This document shows positions 44,101 through 52,273 of a stretch of 64,000 nucleotides of DNA, piece by piece (the first letter of the stretch is position 1; the number at the start of each line of letters is the position of its first letter). The stretch spans positions 3,223-67,222 of the forward strand of contig CAMLRJ010000001.1 in NCBI GenBank assembly GCA_946482345.1. The letters are read 5' to 3'. Both the position numbers and the translations under genes were made by a program. The DNA comes from an uncultured Cellvibrio sp. (GTDB lineage: Bacteria; Pseudomonadota; Gammaproteobacteria; Pseudomonadales; Cellvibrionaceae). The notes beneath the pieces are model-generated. The model did no database searches. It was not told the DNA's origin and was given only the letters and a program-made list of their open reading frames with translations.

Positions 44101-44271
44101 GCTTCAGCGTTCCCCGGCGGAAGTTGTAAAGAGACCGTGGCCAGACTTAAAGAGGATATGTTTAAGGATGCTACCTTCATTGATGAGTCGATGGGCGACT
44201 CTGTAATTGAAAAAATTGCGAAGGATCTCCTGAACCATTATTACAAAAGCGGCATGTCTACCGCTGCGTAA
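41170..44271 (+). CDS. dotO: DotO/IcmB (TraU) VirB4-like ATPase
   Basis: A 1033-residue ATPase. Walker A GKPGSGKS lies at 509-516. The C-terminal region has the VirB4/DotO pattern KVLAMDEYHKTGG ... VTDGREARKWNLEIILASQLMEDF, containing the Walker B and sensor strands. DotO docks at the cytoplasmic face of the channel and recruits DotB. Length is close to Legionella DotO. It overlaps the preceding 60-aa gene and is followed by dotL. Confidence 0.9.
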   Translation: MSATTSKLEAVIMHVISMLKADITDYCDLETVDGGTTIVAKDGSCISIIDFQGCKNIMSEQQFLENVDRLSETLGIYFRNKGHQIQCVFKKDDDAKTELDAVVARQRSTANVLKMDVVDLLEENAETYAGYVYFESCYLVLWSRPSLLDPSEQKIAREESNTFRKENNVPSMKNAQNILRPISFLSDRHAAFASKLIDDLTSPLMMYSATLLDVSSAIREIRRAMYPDITNLDWTPAIPGTTIPARWKSNSDHDDASELLYPSLPEQIMPAGGETAPKRKDIKLSPLLDPASVRVGSRVFCPLFYNVPPRDPKYFNDIFNSLNRAETVENGKTRALPYSISFMLESDGMSVVAFKSLFASILAFSSEQNRNMNLSIKWLNEYRRDNGCIVKLRIGAMTWAQATPEGIKELMLRKQKLWRNLESWGGGSINEKTGDQLLGLQSNVIGLSPRHIGTPCPAPLDDVLRMLPLTRPASPFKFGSTLYRSLDGKILRYERFSSEQTTWITLIAGKPGSGKSVLMNSNHFESCLLPGLIRLPYIGIIDIGVSSSGFIDMVRDSLPDHLKHLVVYKRLQNAARDCINCLDTTLGLRFPLDKDRTFSKNFITMLVTPSERKGIPYEGMSNFVGRVIDVAYKLKSDKYERARPETYKSGQDAVLDEAVKKLRGVEIKQATTYWALVDALFLQGYVYEAEIAQRFAMPTLNTLVEVAMSEEIKSEYGQQQGNDFVVDEIVRKFVNGIREAVGDYKIFSSHTRFDLGSARIIALDLQDVALGGSAEATKQTSLMYMIARQSFMKKVAFSTEDLPAIKTQAPLYLDYFTRLISDIVDEYKVLAMDEYHKTGGNPQLTQQVVTDGREARKWNLEIILASQLMEDFGDLTKIATAMFFLDSGTEETRRWYRENLGMSEVEENALKVHVNGANKHGCTFLARFKTKRAEYAQLFTFTCGPMRLWALSTTAEDRKLRSLMYKQLPGPAARKLLASAFPGGSCKETVARLKEDMFKDATFIDESMGDSVIEKIAKDLLNHYYKSGMSTAA

Positions 44272-44286
44272 GACCGCGAGGGCTTG

Positions 44287-47007
44287 ATGACAACGCAATA
44301 CAAAGGGGCCTCGCGCCAGCACGAAATAAAACCGTCGCGTCGTCGTAAGGACACGCGACTGTTTGGTCAGAAATTTTCTGACTTTTTTAATTCAGGTGAC
44401 GGGGCCATCGCTGGCCTCATCATTTTGATTTTCCTTGGCGTTATCGTGACGATGTTTCGGATTCCATTCGGCGGTGAACTTGTGCTGTTTATCGCATGGA
44501 TATTTCGCCGCAGCTTTGTCGATATGCATCGTCGCAGTTTCGATTTCCCATACCGCATCCCACAGCTCGCCAAAGCGAGGGATGGATCGACACCAGGTGG
44601 GAAATCCCTTGGCGGTGGTATCACGCTATTGGGTAATGATCTTGAAACAAAAGAACAAATCTACGCGGGCAACTCTGATCTGCGTACACACATGCTGGTA
44701 TTGGGAACCACTGGTTCCGGTAAGACAGAGTTGCTGTTGGGCATTGTGTTTAATGCACTGATACAAAACACTGGCTTTATCTACGTGGATGGTAAAGGCG
44801 ACCCAAACCTCCAGAAACAAATTTTCCGCCTAGCTCGCCTTTTGGGGCGTGAAGACGACATTCTGATTATCAACTTCATCACCTCTGGCCGTGATTTTGT
44901 CGAAAAGCAAGTTGATAAAGTTACCAACAACATGAACATCATGGGCAATACCTCTTCCGGCATGCTCATTGAATTAATCGTGTCACTCATGGACGACTCT
45001 GGTGGTGGTGGCGACATGTGGAAAGGACGCGCGATTTCATTTGTCGCTGCGCTTACAAGACCACTGACTTACCTACGTGATAAAGGCTATATCAATCTAT
45101 CGCCCGAGAAATATCTCGAATATTTTGAGCTGAACGTGATCGAGGAATTGGTGTGGGAGCACAACGGCAAGTATGGCGAAAACTTCGACATGATTGTTGC
45201 CCCGTTGCGCTCTTATCTTGTGACCCTTCCGGGTTATCAAAAAGCCAAAATGAAAAAGCAGGAAACAAAAACCTTGGAGCAGCATGGCTACATCGTCATG
45301 CAGCTCACCAGGATTTTTAACGACCTGACCTTTAACTACGGGCACATTTTCAAAACGCGCGTGGGCGATGTTGATTTCTTCGATGTAGTAATCAATCGCC
45401 GATTACTGGTTGTTCTCTTGCCTGCACTGGAACGCGCCCCTGATTCGTTGCGGATGCTGGGGAAAATGATCGTAGGCTCGATCAAGCAAATGATGGCAGG
45501 TTGCCTCGGAAACCGGGTAGAAGGGGTTGTCCGGGAGATTATTGATAGTCGCCCAACTAATGCGGTTGTGCCTTTCTACACCATTCTTGACGAATACGGG
45601 TATTACGCCGTTATAGGCTTTGCCGTGGCACCTGCACAGGCGCGCTCTCTGGGCTTCTGCGTTATCTTCGCCGCACAGGACTTCTCCAGTTTGAAAAAAT
45701 CCAGTGCCGAAGAAGCGGATGCAACATGGGAAAACACCAACATCAGGGCGGTTGGTCGTATTACATCCGGTACAGAGTCAGAAACCTGGAAACGCATTCA
45801 AGGTGCAGCATCCGATGCGGATGAAGCGGTTTTAGGCGGTTTCGACAAAGAAACCGGCGGACTGAATGAAGTGTATCTCCAACAAAAAAACATCAGTATT
45901 CAGCGCGGCTCCCGTGTTGCTTACGATGATTTCGCAATGCAAGAGAACGGTGAATTTACATTCCTGATCGGTAAAAAAGAGAAGGGCGGTAAAACCGGCG
46001 GCGTTCGCATTATTCGTGGTATGGGCTTCTATACCGCCGGTAAATCACCTAAAGACATGCGCATCAACGATTTGCTGCCTATCGAATCCCCAGAACCTGC
46101 GGATTTGCCACAAAACCGTAAGGCCGTGGAAGCTCTTATCAAAAGCCTGGTGGACGGCTCATTCCCAATGCTGGCAACTCGTGCAATATCACCTGACCCT
46201 GTTTTGAGCGATTTGAGCAAGGTATTAAACCTTAATCATGAACGTAAGGACCGTTCCAAACTTGGCCGTGTTGATGCCAGCTTTGCTGCGTTAGGCTGGT
46301 TCCTCAATGCAGATAAAATTCCTGTACGCCAAGCGAAGAGCGGCGATAACGGAACTGCGGAACCTTCGCCAAAACCAATCGCTGCGTCCACGCCCGTCAG
46401 CACAAATGAGCCCGTGGAAACCATTGCTCACTCTGAACCTGACGCCCCGGCACCCACGCCAACACCCGCAGATGATCTGAAGCTCCATGAACTCGGAGTC
46501 CAAAAATCGTTAGCAGCTATCGCCGACCTGGTTAACTCGGAAGAGGTGAGTCAACCAAGCAAATCCTATGAGTCAGCTACACCCGTTAAAGACGCCGCTG
46601 AGGATGAAGATGAAATCACGATCAGCGCAATCTCAACAAGCGTGATGTTAACCAGCGAAGATCACGAATCCTTCAAAGAGCGAGCGCAACCGATATTGCG
46701 GCAATTCCTCTACATGATCGATGACGTACCACCCGAAGAGGAATGGATAGACGATATTGATATTGCACGCACCGACAAGCTGCTTGAGCTGGAGATAGCT
46801 ACCAGCGGGATCGGGTTTACGTCGATGGAGGACAAATGGGCAGCAGAAGACCGTATCAACCAGTATCAAAAAACGATGGCCGAGGAAACTGAATACATTG
46901 ATGCCGGTAGCAAGCCCAAATCCAAGGCCAGACCAGAGGTTTTGGACGCACTGATTGATCTTTCGCAGCAATGCGAAGTGATGCTAAAACAGGATCTCTC
47001 AGACTAA
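44287..47007 (+). CDS. dotL: DotL/IcmO (TrbC) type IV coupling protein
   Basis: A 906-residue coupling ATPase. A membrane anchor lies at ~40-80, Walker A GTTGSGKT at 140-147, and Walker B TILDEYG with Asp435-Glu436, followed by AQARSLGFCVIFAAQDF. The C-terminal ~230 residues form a Pro/Glu/Ser-rich tail that, in DotL, recruits partners and substrates. It feeds relaxase-DNA to the channel. ATG 44287 is preferred to the TTG just before it. Last gene before a hairpin terminator. Confidence 0.9.
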   Translation: MTTQYKGASRQHEIKPSRRRKDTRLFGQKFSDFFNSGDGAIAGLIILIFLGVIVTMFRIPFGGELVLFIAWIFRRSFVDMHRRSFDFPYRIPQLAKARDGSTPGGKSLGGGITLLGNDLETKEQIYAGNSDLRTHMLVLGTTGSGKTELLLGIVFNALIQNTGFIYVDGKGDPNLQKQIFRLARLLGREDDILIINFITSGRDFVEKQVDKVTNNMNIMGNTSSGMLIELIVSLMDDSGGGGDMWKGRAISFVAALTRPLTYLRDKGYINLSPEKYLEYFELNVIEELVWEHNGKYGENFDMIVAPLRSYLVTLPGYQKAKMKKQETKTLEQHGYIVMQLTRIFNDLTFNYGHIFKTRVGDVDFFDVVINRRLLVVLLPALERAPDSLRMLGKMIVGSIKQMMAGCLGNRVEGVVREIIDSRPTNAVVPFYTILDEYGYYAVIGFAVAPAQARSLGFCVIFAAQDFSSLKKSSAEEADATWENTNIRAVGRITSGTESETWKRIQGAASDADEAVLGGFDKETGGLNEVYLQQKNISIQRGSRVAYDDFAMQENGEFTFLIGKKEKGGKTGGVRIIRGMGFYTAGKSPKDMRINDLLPIESPEPADLPQNRKAVEALIKSLVDGSFPMLATRAISPDPVLSDLSKVLNLNHERKDRSKLGRVDASFAALGWFLNADKIPVRQAKSGDNGTAEPSPKPIAASTPVSTNEPVETIAHSEPDAPAPTPTPADDLKLHELGVQKSLAAIADLVNSEEVSQPSKSYESATPVKDAAEDEDEITISAISTSVMLTSEDHESFKERAQPILRQFLYMIDDVPPEEEWIDDIDIARTDKLLELEIATSGIGFTSMEDKWAAEDRINQYQKTMAEETEYIDAGSKPKSKARPEVLDALIDLSQQCEVMLKQDLSD

Positions 47008-47036
47008 TTTCTACGTTTTTGTTAAAAATTGACGAT

Positions 47037-47088
47037 AACGCCATTTTGATAGATAATTTGTTTATCTTATCAATTTGGCGTTTTTCTT
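47037..47088 (+). terminator. Long imperfect hairpin with U-run after dotL, abutting next start
   Basis: AACGCCA (47037-47043) pairs with TGGCGTT (47076-47082), and TTGATAGATAA pairs with TTATCTTATCAA inside it; TTTTTCTT follows and leads straight into ATG 47089. The arrangement repeats that found at dotM. Confidence 0.65.
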
Positions 47089-47709
47089 ATGTCTATTTTT
47101 CGTGTTTTAGGGAAAACAGGGCGGTTTATTTTCATAAAAGCGCCACTCGCAACCTTTGGTATCACAGGGATCAGAGCCTGGAATCACCTTATTCGTGATC
47201 TTTACTTGTCGTCATTTGGTGAAAGACTGGTATGTCCAAGCTGTAACCAAGGCTTGGTTCGCCCAGTGCTTGCCGAAGATAGTCAAATCATCGAAGGAGG
47301 GGAGGGCAAGGCAAAGGTGCTTTACCCATGGAACTGCGACCACTGCGAGTTCCACATATTGGCACCCAATGATCGGAAAGAAGTTAAATCGATTCTGGAT
47401 CGCTGCCGCGCTACTCACATCCTCGAAACAGTCTCCACCCTCGAACAACAAGAAATCGAGCGCCTCGCAGCAGGACATAAATTTCAATCGCGGTTTTTCT
47501 TCGCTGTTTCCTGCCTGGTTCTTTCTGGCTTCGCTTACATGCTCGCAACGTCAACCATCATGGTTGCCATGAACTGGTTAGCCATCGCTTTTGTGCTGTG
47601 GGTATACGGCATGAAGAAAAGCTATCGGTATTGGCAGGTTATGACCCGAACGCTTTATCAATCCGGGTCATTTTGGTTCTGGTTTAAAAATTCACGATGG
47701 CTCGTTTAA
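47089..47709 (+). CDS. Zinc-ribbon membrane protein, 206 aa
   Basis: A 206-residue protein with two CxxC pairs, CPSCNQG (~49-55) and CDHCEFH (~82-88), that form a zinc-ribbon. A helical part and two membrane helices (~133-152, ~157-172) follow. No ribosome site is visible before ATG 47089, which follows a terminator hairpin at once. It overlaps the transglycosylase by 13 bases. IncI plasmids have similar-sized traX/traW genes in this place, but I do not claim identity. Confidence 0.65.
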   Translation: MSIFRVLGKTGRFIFIKAPLATFGITGIRAWNHLIRDLYLSSFGERLVCPSCNQGLVRPVLAEDSQIIEGGEGKAKVLYPWNCDHCEFHILAPNDRKEVKSILDRCRATHILETVSTLEQQEIERLAAGHKFQSRFFFAVSCLVLSGFAYMLATSTIMVAMNWLAIAFVLWVYGMKKSYRYWQVMTRTLYQSGSFWFWFKNSRWLV

Positions 47710-48257
47710 CTGGCCTTGTGCTCGCTGTCGCACTGACACTCATTGCAGTGTCAGCTTCCGCACGCGCCAATCTCAGCGAAAGCTCTCCGCCATTGCCGTC
47801 TGGCTATCAGGAAGGTCCCGCAACACTCCGTTGCATTATCCAAAGCAGCAGCAAGCAAGGTGTACCGGCGAATGTGCTTCTGGGTTTGTTTTCAGCAGAA
47901 GGCATGAAAAACGGGCAAATATTGACAAATGAAAATGGCAGCAAAGATCTGGGGCACTTTGGAATCAACACCATCCACTGGGACCAGGAGAAAGGGCTTT
48001 TTCGGAACCACCCGGAAATTACACAACACGATGTAGCTGTGCGCGGCTGTTACAACGCCGAAATCGCAGCCTGGCTGCTCAAGCTACATCTTGAAAGAAA
48101 TACTGGGCAGGACTTCTGGACCCGTGCAGCGAATTACCACTCGGGCACCCCGGAGTTCAATGCCAAGTATAAAGCCAAGTTGATTCCTTATTCCGTTTAT
48201 TGGGGTCAGTGGCTCAACTCTCGATACAACGCTGTATCAATTTCCTACCTTGACTAA
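47697..48257 (+). CDS. Lytic transglycosylase (SLT family), transfer-associated
   Basis: A 186-residue exported enzyme. Signal peptide to about residue 24 (VSASARA). The catalytic domain shows VLLGLFSAEG with the candidate catalytic Glu, DLGHFGINTIHW, and WTRAANYHSGTPEFNAKY near the end, the usual SLT landmarks. It cuts peptidoglycan to make room for the transfer channel. It overlaps the zinc-ribbon gene and is followed at 12 bases by ssb. Confidence 0.8.
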   Translation: MARLTGLVLAVALTLIAVSASARANLSESSPPLPSGYQEGPATLRCIIQSSSKQGVPANVLLGLFSAEGMKNGQILTNENGSKDLGHFGINTIHWDQEKGLFRNHPEITQHDVAVRGCYNAEIAAWLLKLHLERNTGQDFWTRAANYHSGTPEFNAKYKAKLIPYSVYWGQWLNSRYNAVSISYLD

Positions 48258-48269
48258 GGAGTCACCACA

Positions 48270-48728
48270 ATGTCCAGTTATCAACGATTTATAGCAATAG
48301 GGTACATGGGAGCAGATCCCGAGCTTCGTTATTTGCCTACAGACGGGTCCGCTGTTGTAAACATCAGCGTCGCTACAACTGAACGCTGGGCAGATAAAAA
48401 TACCGGCCAACTGCAAGAGCGTACCGAGTGGCACCGTTGCGTCGCGTTTAAGCGCCGCGCCGAAGTCATTGGCGAATATGCGCGCAAAGGCTCTGAAGTT
48501 TTCTGTGAGGGCAAGGCCCGCACTCGCAAATGGACTGATGACAAAGGTATTGAGCGTTACACCACCGAATATGTTCTGACCGACTTCCAATTTTTGGGCA
48601 AGCGTACAGACGCTGCGGCTGCGGCTGCGCAGGCGGTGCCTTCCGATGGGCCTGATAACGTGGACGTACCACAAGGCTACGAAGACATCCCACTTCCTAC
48701 CGAAGCTGATATTCCACCGCAAGCCTAA
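48270..48728 (+). CDS. ssb: Single-stranded DNA-binding protein
   Basis: A 152-residue SSB. The OB-fold covers ~1-112 (RFIAIGYMGADPELRY, TEWHRCVAFKRRAEVIGEYA, KGSEVFCEGKARTRKW). An Ala-rich linker and an acidic tail follow. The tail has LPTEADIPPQA: the usual terminal DIPF is replaced by DIPPQA, so the Phe that docks partner proteins is missing. Plasmid SSBs protect DNA during transfer. AAGGAG precedes ATG 48270. Confidence 0.9.
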   Translation: MSSYQRFIAIGYMGADPELRYLPTDGSAVVNISVATTERWADKNTGQLQERTEWHRCVAFKRRAEVIGEYARKGSEVFCEGKARTRKWTDDKGIERYTTEYVLTDFQFLGKRTDAAAAAAQAVPSDGPDNVDVPQGYEDIPLPTEADIPPQA

Positions 48729-48745
48729 CCTGCACCTAAATGCCA

Positions 48746-48767
48746 GCCAGCCCATTGATGGGCTGGC
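48746..48767 (+). other. Perfect 10-bp hairpin between ssb and next gene
   Basis: GCCAGCCCAT and ATGGGCTGGC around a TG loop, with no U-run. It lies just before the GGGGGAGA ribosome site of the 196-aa gene and may regulate its translation or stabilise RNA ends. Confidence 0.5.
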
Positions 48768-48780
48768 AGTGGGGGAGAGT

Positions 48781-49371
48781 ATGAAACTGCTTAAATCGTT
48801 GCTTGGTATGAATACCGGCACAACTACAAAAAAGGATGCCAGAGGAAGCGAATCAGGGATCGGGCAGTTTGATGAATTATTTGGCAGCCCCAGTAACGTC
48901 AATTTCGCTATCCGCCGCGAACGGATTTTGAAATTCGATGGCGAGCTGGTTTCAGTCGCGTCAATGGGTGATCACCCAAAACTGGTAAAGCTACTTGAGT
49001 CTCTTCTTGCTGAAGTCAACATGTGCAACAGCAATGTGAGCCGCTACGTGGCTACGCCAATCAAAAACGCTTTCCCAAATACTGCCAAGGCAGACCAGGT
49101 GCAGAACCTGTATCTGGAACACAACAAGGCTTATATCGATATTCGCCGCCAATGCAAGGATTTGATCGAAAACGCACCCCTGCTCGCATCCGGCGACAGT
49201 GTTGATGACTTCCAGATGCTGGACGAAATCCAGAGCGTCGAAGTGTTTGGATCTTTATCAAAGATCAACGATGCCATTCACTCCTTAGAGGACGTTTGGT
49301 TACGGCTTGAACCTTTTGAAAAGGAAAGCAGCGCACTTCGCAAAAAAAGCCGTCAACCGAGTTATTCATAA
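48781..49371 (+). CDS. Hypothetical protein downstream of ssb, 196 aa
   Basis: A 196-residue soluble, helical protein with a strong GGGGGAGA before ATG 48781. The first ~25 residues look disordered. No motif recognised. It is the last gene of the plasmid-backbone run before the cargo block; 25 bases separate it from the heme-sensor gene. Confidence 0.6.
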   Translation: MKLLKSLLGMNTGTTTKKDARGSESGIGQFDELFGSPSNVNFAIRRERILKFDGELVSVASMGDHPKLVKLLESLLAEVNMCNSNVSRYVATPIKNAFPNTAKADQVQNLYLEHNKAYIDIRRQCKDLIENAPLLASGDSVDDFQMLDEIQSVEVFGSLSKINDAIHSLEDVWLRLEPFEKESSALRKKSRQPSYS

Positions 49372-49396
49372 CGAGTCCTAAAGAGGCATCGCAATC

Positions 49397-50365
49397 ATGT
49401 TAATGAACTTCATCAAAAATCGTTCTATAACGACCCAAATTGGTTTTCTTTTTCTCCTGTTAGCGGTTTTATGGTTTTTTGGCATTCGGGCAGCAATGCA
49501 CAACTTAACCGAAAAACAATTAATTGCTCAGGCACAAACAGTTGTTAACAACGTACAAAGTCTTGGCCAAATGGTTGCGGGTCACGGCGGCATCTGGGTT
49601 AAAGGTGGCGAAGCCTACCCTTATCAGTATCTTGAAAAGAAAGATGTTGGCAATGGCGAGTTTTTCTACTCGAAAAATCCTGCGCTTGTTCAACGCGAGT
49701 TTTCCGAAAGCGTTTTGAAAAATAATTTTCCAGCAAGTTTTCGGATGACATCACTCAATGTGATGAATCCATCCAACCAGCCAAATTCATTTGAATTGTT
49801 CGCAATGACTGAAATGAAAACGGCACTGGAGAACAAAGAAAAGGTTCAACCGAAAATCAGTCACCGCGATGGTGTATTTGAATATGTCGAGCCTGTTTTT
49901 CACACCAAGGCGTGTATTGCTTGTCATGGCAACGCTGAAGACGCACCTGCATCCGTAACCAAGCATTATGGAACACGCAATGGTTTCGGTTTCAAAGAGG
50001 GTGACTTAGCAGGCGGCATTTCAGTGAAAATTAACTATGACGAATCGAAAATAGTTAAGGATATTATCGATTGGAAAATAGCGGCTTTTATCATTATCCC
50101 TACCATAGTGTTCTTTATCTTCATTTATTTGAATACTCGGAAAATCAGCTCTCTTGCTACGCGCATCGCGAACTATCGTCGCGGCCAGAATATCGGTGTA
50201 GACGTTAAATCTATTCCTGAAGACACGAGCAATGAAATCAGCCAATTGGTTCGTTCTACTTCATCGTTGATTGGTCAGGTGAATGGAACGGTTCAACAAA
50301 TGGAAGCGCTGAAGAAAGAAAATCAAACACTGAAAACGTCTCAGAAAGCCGCGCAAACCAAATAG
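49397..50365 (+). CDS. Tll0287-like (DUF3365) membrane sensor with c-type heme motif
   Basis: A 322-residue protein: membrane helix at ~14-34, a periplasmic Tll0287-like domain (~35-215) with heme-binding CIACH at ~174-178, a second membrane helix (~222-242), a HAMP-like region and a C-terminal coiled coil (~270-322). No kinase or cyclase domain follows, so it is a sensory or redox module without output of its own. It starts the cargo block and is followed by a small membrane protein and a porin. ATG 49403 is an alternative start. Confidence 0.75.
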   Translation: MLMNFIKNRSITTQIGFLFLLLAVLWFFGIRAAMHNLTEKQLIAQAQTVVNNVQSLGQMVAGHGGIWVKGGEAYPYQYLEKKDVGNGEFFYSKNPALVQREFSESVLKNNFPASFRMTSLNVMNPSNQPNSFELFAMTEMKTALENKEKVQPKISHRDGVFEYVEPVFHTKACIACHGNAEDAPASVTKHYGTRNGFGFKEGDLAGGISVKINYDESKIVKDIIDWKIAAFIIIPTIVFFIFIYLNTRKISSLATRIANYRRGQNIGVDVKSIPEDTSNEISQLVRSTSSLIGQVNGTVQQMEALKKENQTLKTSQKAAQTK

Positions 50366-50377
50366 GTGAAATGAATC

Positions 50378-50647
50378 ATGGCTGTTAATAAACCAAGCTC
50401 CACAACCATAGCAGTGATCGGTGGCTTGGTGGTTGGTCATGCTTTATTTTCGCTCCGATACCCTGAAGCTTGGCCACTGGGTGTCGTCGGTCTCGTGTTG
50501 GTAGTCGCGGTTTACATTGCTATCAGCAAGAGAACATCTTCATCAGCCCCTGTTGATGAAGATGTAAAGGCTTCCGGGACCGAGATCCAGGAGCCGATTG
50601 ATAAAGAAAAAGCACGCGAGAAGCGTTTCATTAAAGTTACTTTTTAG
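50378..50647 (+). CDS. Small membrane protein, 89 aa
   Basis: An 89-residue protein with two predicted helices (~10-24 and ~29-50) and a charged cytoplasmic tail. Starts 12 bases after the heme-sensor gene and ends 13 bases before the porin, so it belongs to that three-gene unit. Unknown function. Confidence 0.6.
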   Translation: MAVNKPSSTTIAVIGGLVVGHALFSLRYPEAWPLGVVGLVLVVAVYIAISKRTSSSAPVDEDVKASGTEIQEPIDKEKAREKRFIKVTF

Positions 50648-50660
50648 AGGATCGTCGTTC

Positions 50661-51596
50661 ATGAAAAAATCTTTGTTACATATTGCGATTGCAACTTTCT
50701 CTTTGATTGCATTGCCATCGTTTGCCGATGTTGTTGTTTACGGAAAAGCTAACGTTTCTTTGCAACAAGCCGATGAAAACAGCAATGATAAAACCGAAGT
50801 GGTAAGCAATGCTTCGCGTATTGGTATCAAAGGCTCAGAGGTTATTAGCGGTGGACTGAAAGCTATCTACCAGTTTGAATACCAAACTGAAGTGGACGAT
50901 GGAACCACAGCAAGCAATCAAACGTTTTCACAACGCAACATCTATGTCGGTCTGCAAGGTTCTGGTGGAACTATTATCGCCGGTCATTTCGATACACCTA
51001 CTAAAGCGGTGCAAGAAAAAATTGATCTGTTTAATGACCTGGAAGGGGACATCATTAATATCCTGCGCGGTGAAATTCGCTCAAAAAATATCGTCCAATA
51101 TACAACTCCCGGTTCTTGGGGTGGTTTCGCCACATCTGTAGCGTTTGTTGGTAAAGAAACCGATGGTGTTGATGACGGTTACTCTGCTGCCGTTTCCTAC
51201 ACCTCTCCGGCGTTCTACGTGGGCATTGCAATGGATCAAGATGTTGAAGCTGTTGATGTCGATCTTTTGCGAGCAGCGCTGCGCGTCACGCTGGGGCCAG
51301 TACAGCTTGGTGCTTTGGCCGAAGAGTACGACAACGGTGTCAGTGATAAAGAAACGGGATACCTTGGCTCGATTCTTTGGAACATTACTCCAAACTGGGC
51401 GGCCAAAATTCAGTATGGCCAATCAGACGTAAAAATGCTTGATGGTGAGACAGCAAGTATCGGTCTGGATTACAAACTCTCTGCCAATATGACCTTATTT
51501 TCTTACTACACAACTGTCGAAAATGATGTGCTTGTCGAGCTCGCTAATCCGCGCGATGACAAGTATGCAGGCATTGGTTTTGATTTGAAGTTTTAA
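50661..51596 (+). CDS. Gram-negative porin (trimeric 16-strand type)
   Basis: A 311-residue outer-membrane porin. Signal peptide MKKSLLHIAIATFSLIALPS with FA-DVVVYG at the mature start. It has the typical VYGKANVSLQQ first strand, SRIGIKGSE, and QRNIYVGLQGSGGTIIAGH, and the terminal aromatic residue (GIGFDLKF ends in Phe) needed for BAM recognition. Probably a passive channel for small solutes or anions. GAGG precedes ATG 50661, and a terminator follows. Confidence 0.85.
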   Translation: MKKSLLHIAIATFSLIALPSFADVVVYGKANVSLQQADENSNDKTEVVSNASRIGIKGSEVISGGLKAIYQFEYQTEVDDGTTASNQTFSQRNIYVGLQGSGGTIIAGHFDTPTKAVQEKIDLFNDLEGDIINILRGEIRSKNIVQYTTPGSWGGFATSVAFVGKETDGVDDGYSAAVSYTSPAFYVGIAMDQDVEAVDVDLLRAALRVTLGPVQLGALAEEYDNGVSDKETGYLGSILWNITPNWAAKIQYGQSDVKMLDGETASIGLDYKLSANMTLFSYYTTVENDVLVELANPRDDKYAGIGFDLKF

Positions 51597-51626
51597 TTGT
51601 TTTTTCTCCTGTAGCTAGCCCGCTTT

Positions 51627-51651
51627 GACCACCTCCGGGTGGTCATTTTTT
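51627..51651 (+). terminator. Intrinsic terminator after porin
   Basis: GACCACC (51627-51633) and GGTGGTC (51638-51644) around TCCG, followed by ATTTTTT. Confidence 0.9.
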
Positions 51652-51673
51652 CACTATCCACGGTAGAAGCTTT

Positions 51674-52261
51674 ATGTTTGATGCCAAATTGAATTCCCAC
51701 TTTGTTATCGCTGACGCAAGTGAAAGCAAAAAAGCAGTGCTCTGCATTAGTGAAGTTGAATCACTGCATAAACATTACGACAGCATTGGTGATGAATTTC
51801 CCAAACTAAAAGAAAGTGAAGAGGATTTTCATATCGCTTATGGTGCGTACATCGCACAACCTGGCAAAAGCGCTGATATGGCAATTGCCGATTTTTTATT
51901 GAGTAAGGGGCTGTGGCTCGGGCTCATCGACGATAACATTTGCCGAATCATTGCGTTTCATGACGCAATAAACGCTGAACCAACAAAGCTGCATAACCTG
52001 ATTAAAATTCCATTTGCATGCCTTATCCAGACACGACCAGATGTGATTAATAAATTCATGAATGGTAAGGGTTCGCTAGCCGCTTGTTTTCTTCGTTATC
52101 CGGGGATGTCTGCCGCACTAAATATTTATAACCGCCCTGGAATTATTGCCATCAAGCGTATTGAAAAGCGGCTGGGTACAAATGGCCCCGTAACACAAGA
52201 TAACTGGCGGGAACATGTATTCAAAGACCGTATCAGTACCACGGCGAAAGCCATTGTTTGA
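51674..52261 (+). CDS. Hypothetical protein, 195 aa
   Basis: A 195-residue soluble protein without known motifs or export signals; mixed alpha/beta. It starts 22 bases after the porin terminator and ends against the start region of the SpeE-like membrane gene, with which it is probably co-transcribed. Family not recognised. Confidence 0.6.
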   Translation: MFDAKLNSHFVIADASESKKAVLCISEVESLHKHYDSIGDEFPKLKESEEDFHIAYGAYIAQPGKSADMAIADFLLSKGLWLGLIDDNICRIIAFHDAINAEPTKLHNLIKIPFACLIQTRPDVINKFMNGKGSLAACFLRYPGMSAALNIYNRPGIIAIKRIEKRLGTNGPVTQDNWREHVFKDRISTTAKAIV

Positions 52262-52273
52262 GTGAGGCCATTT

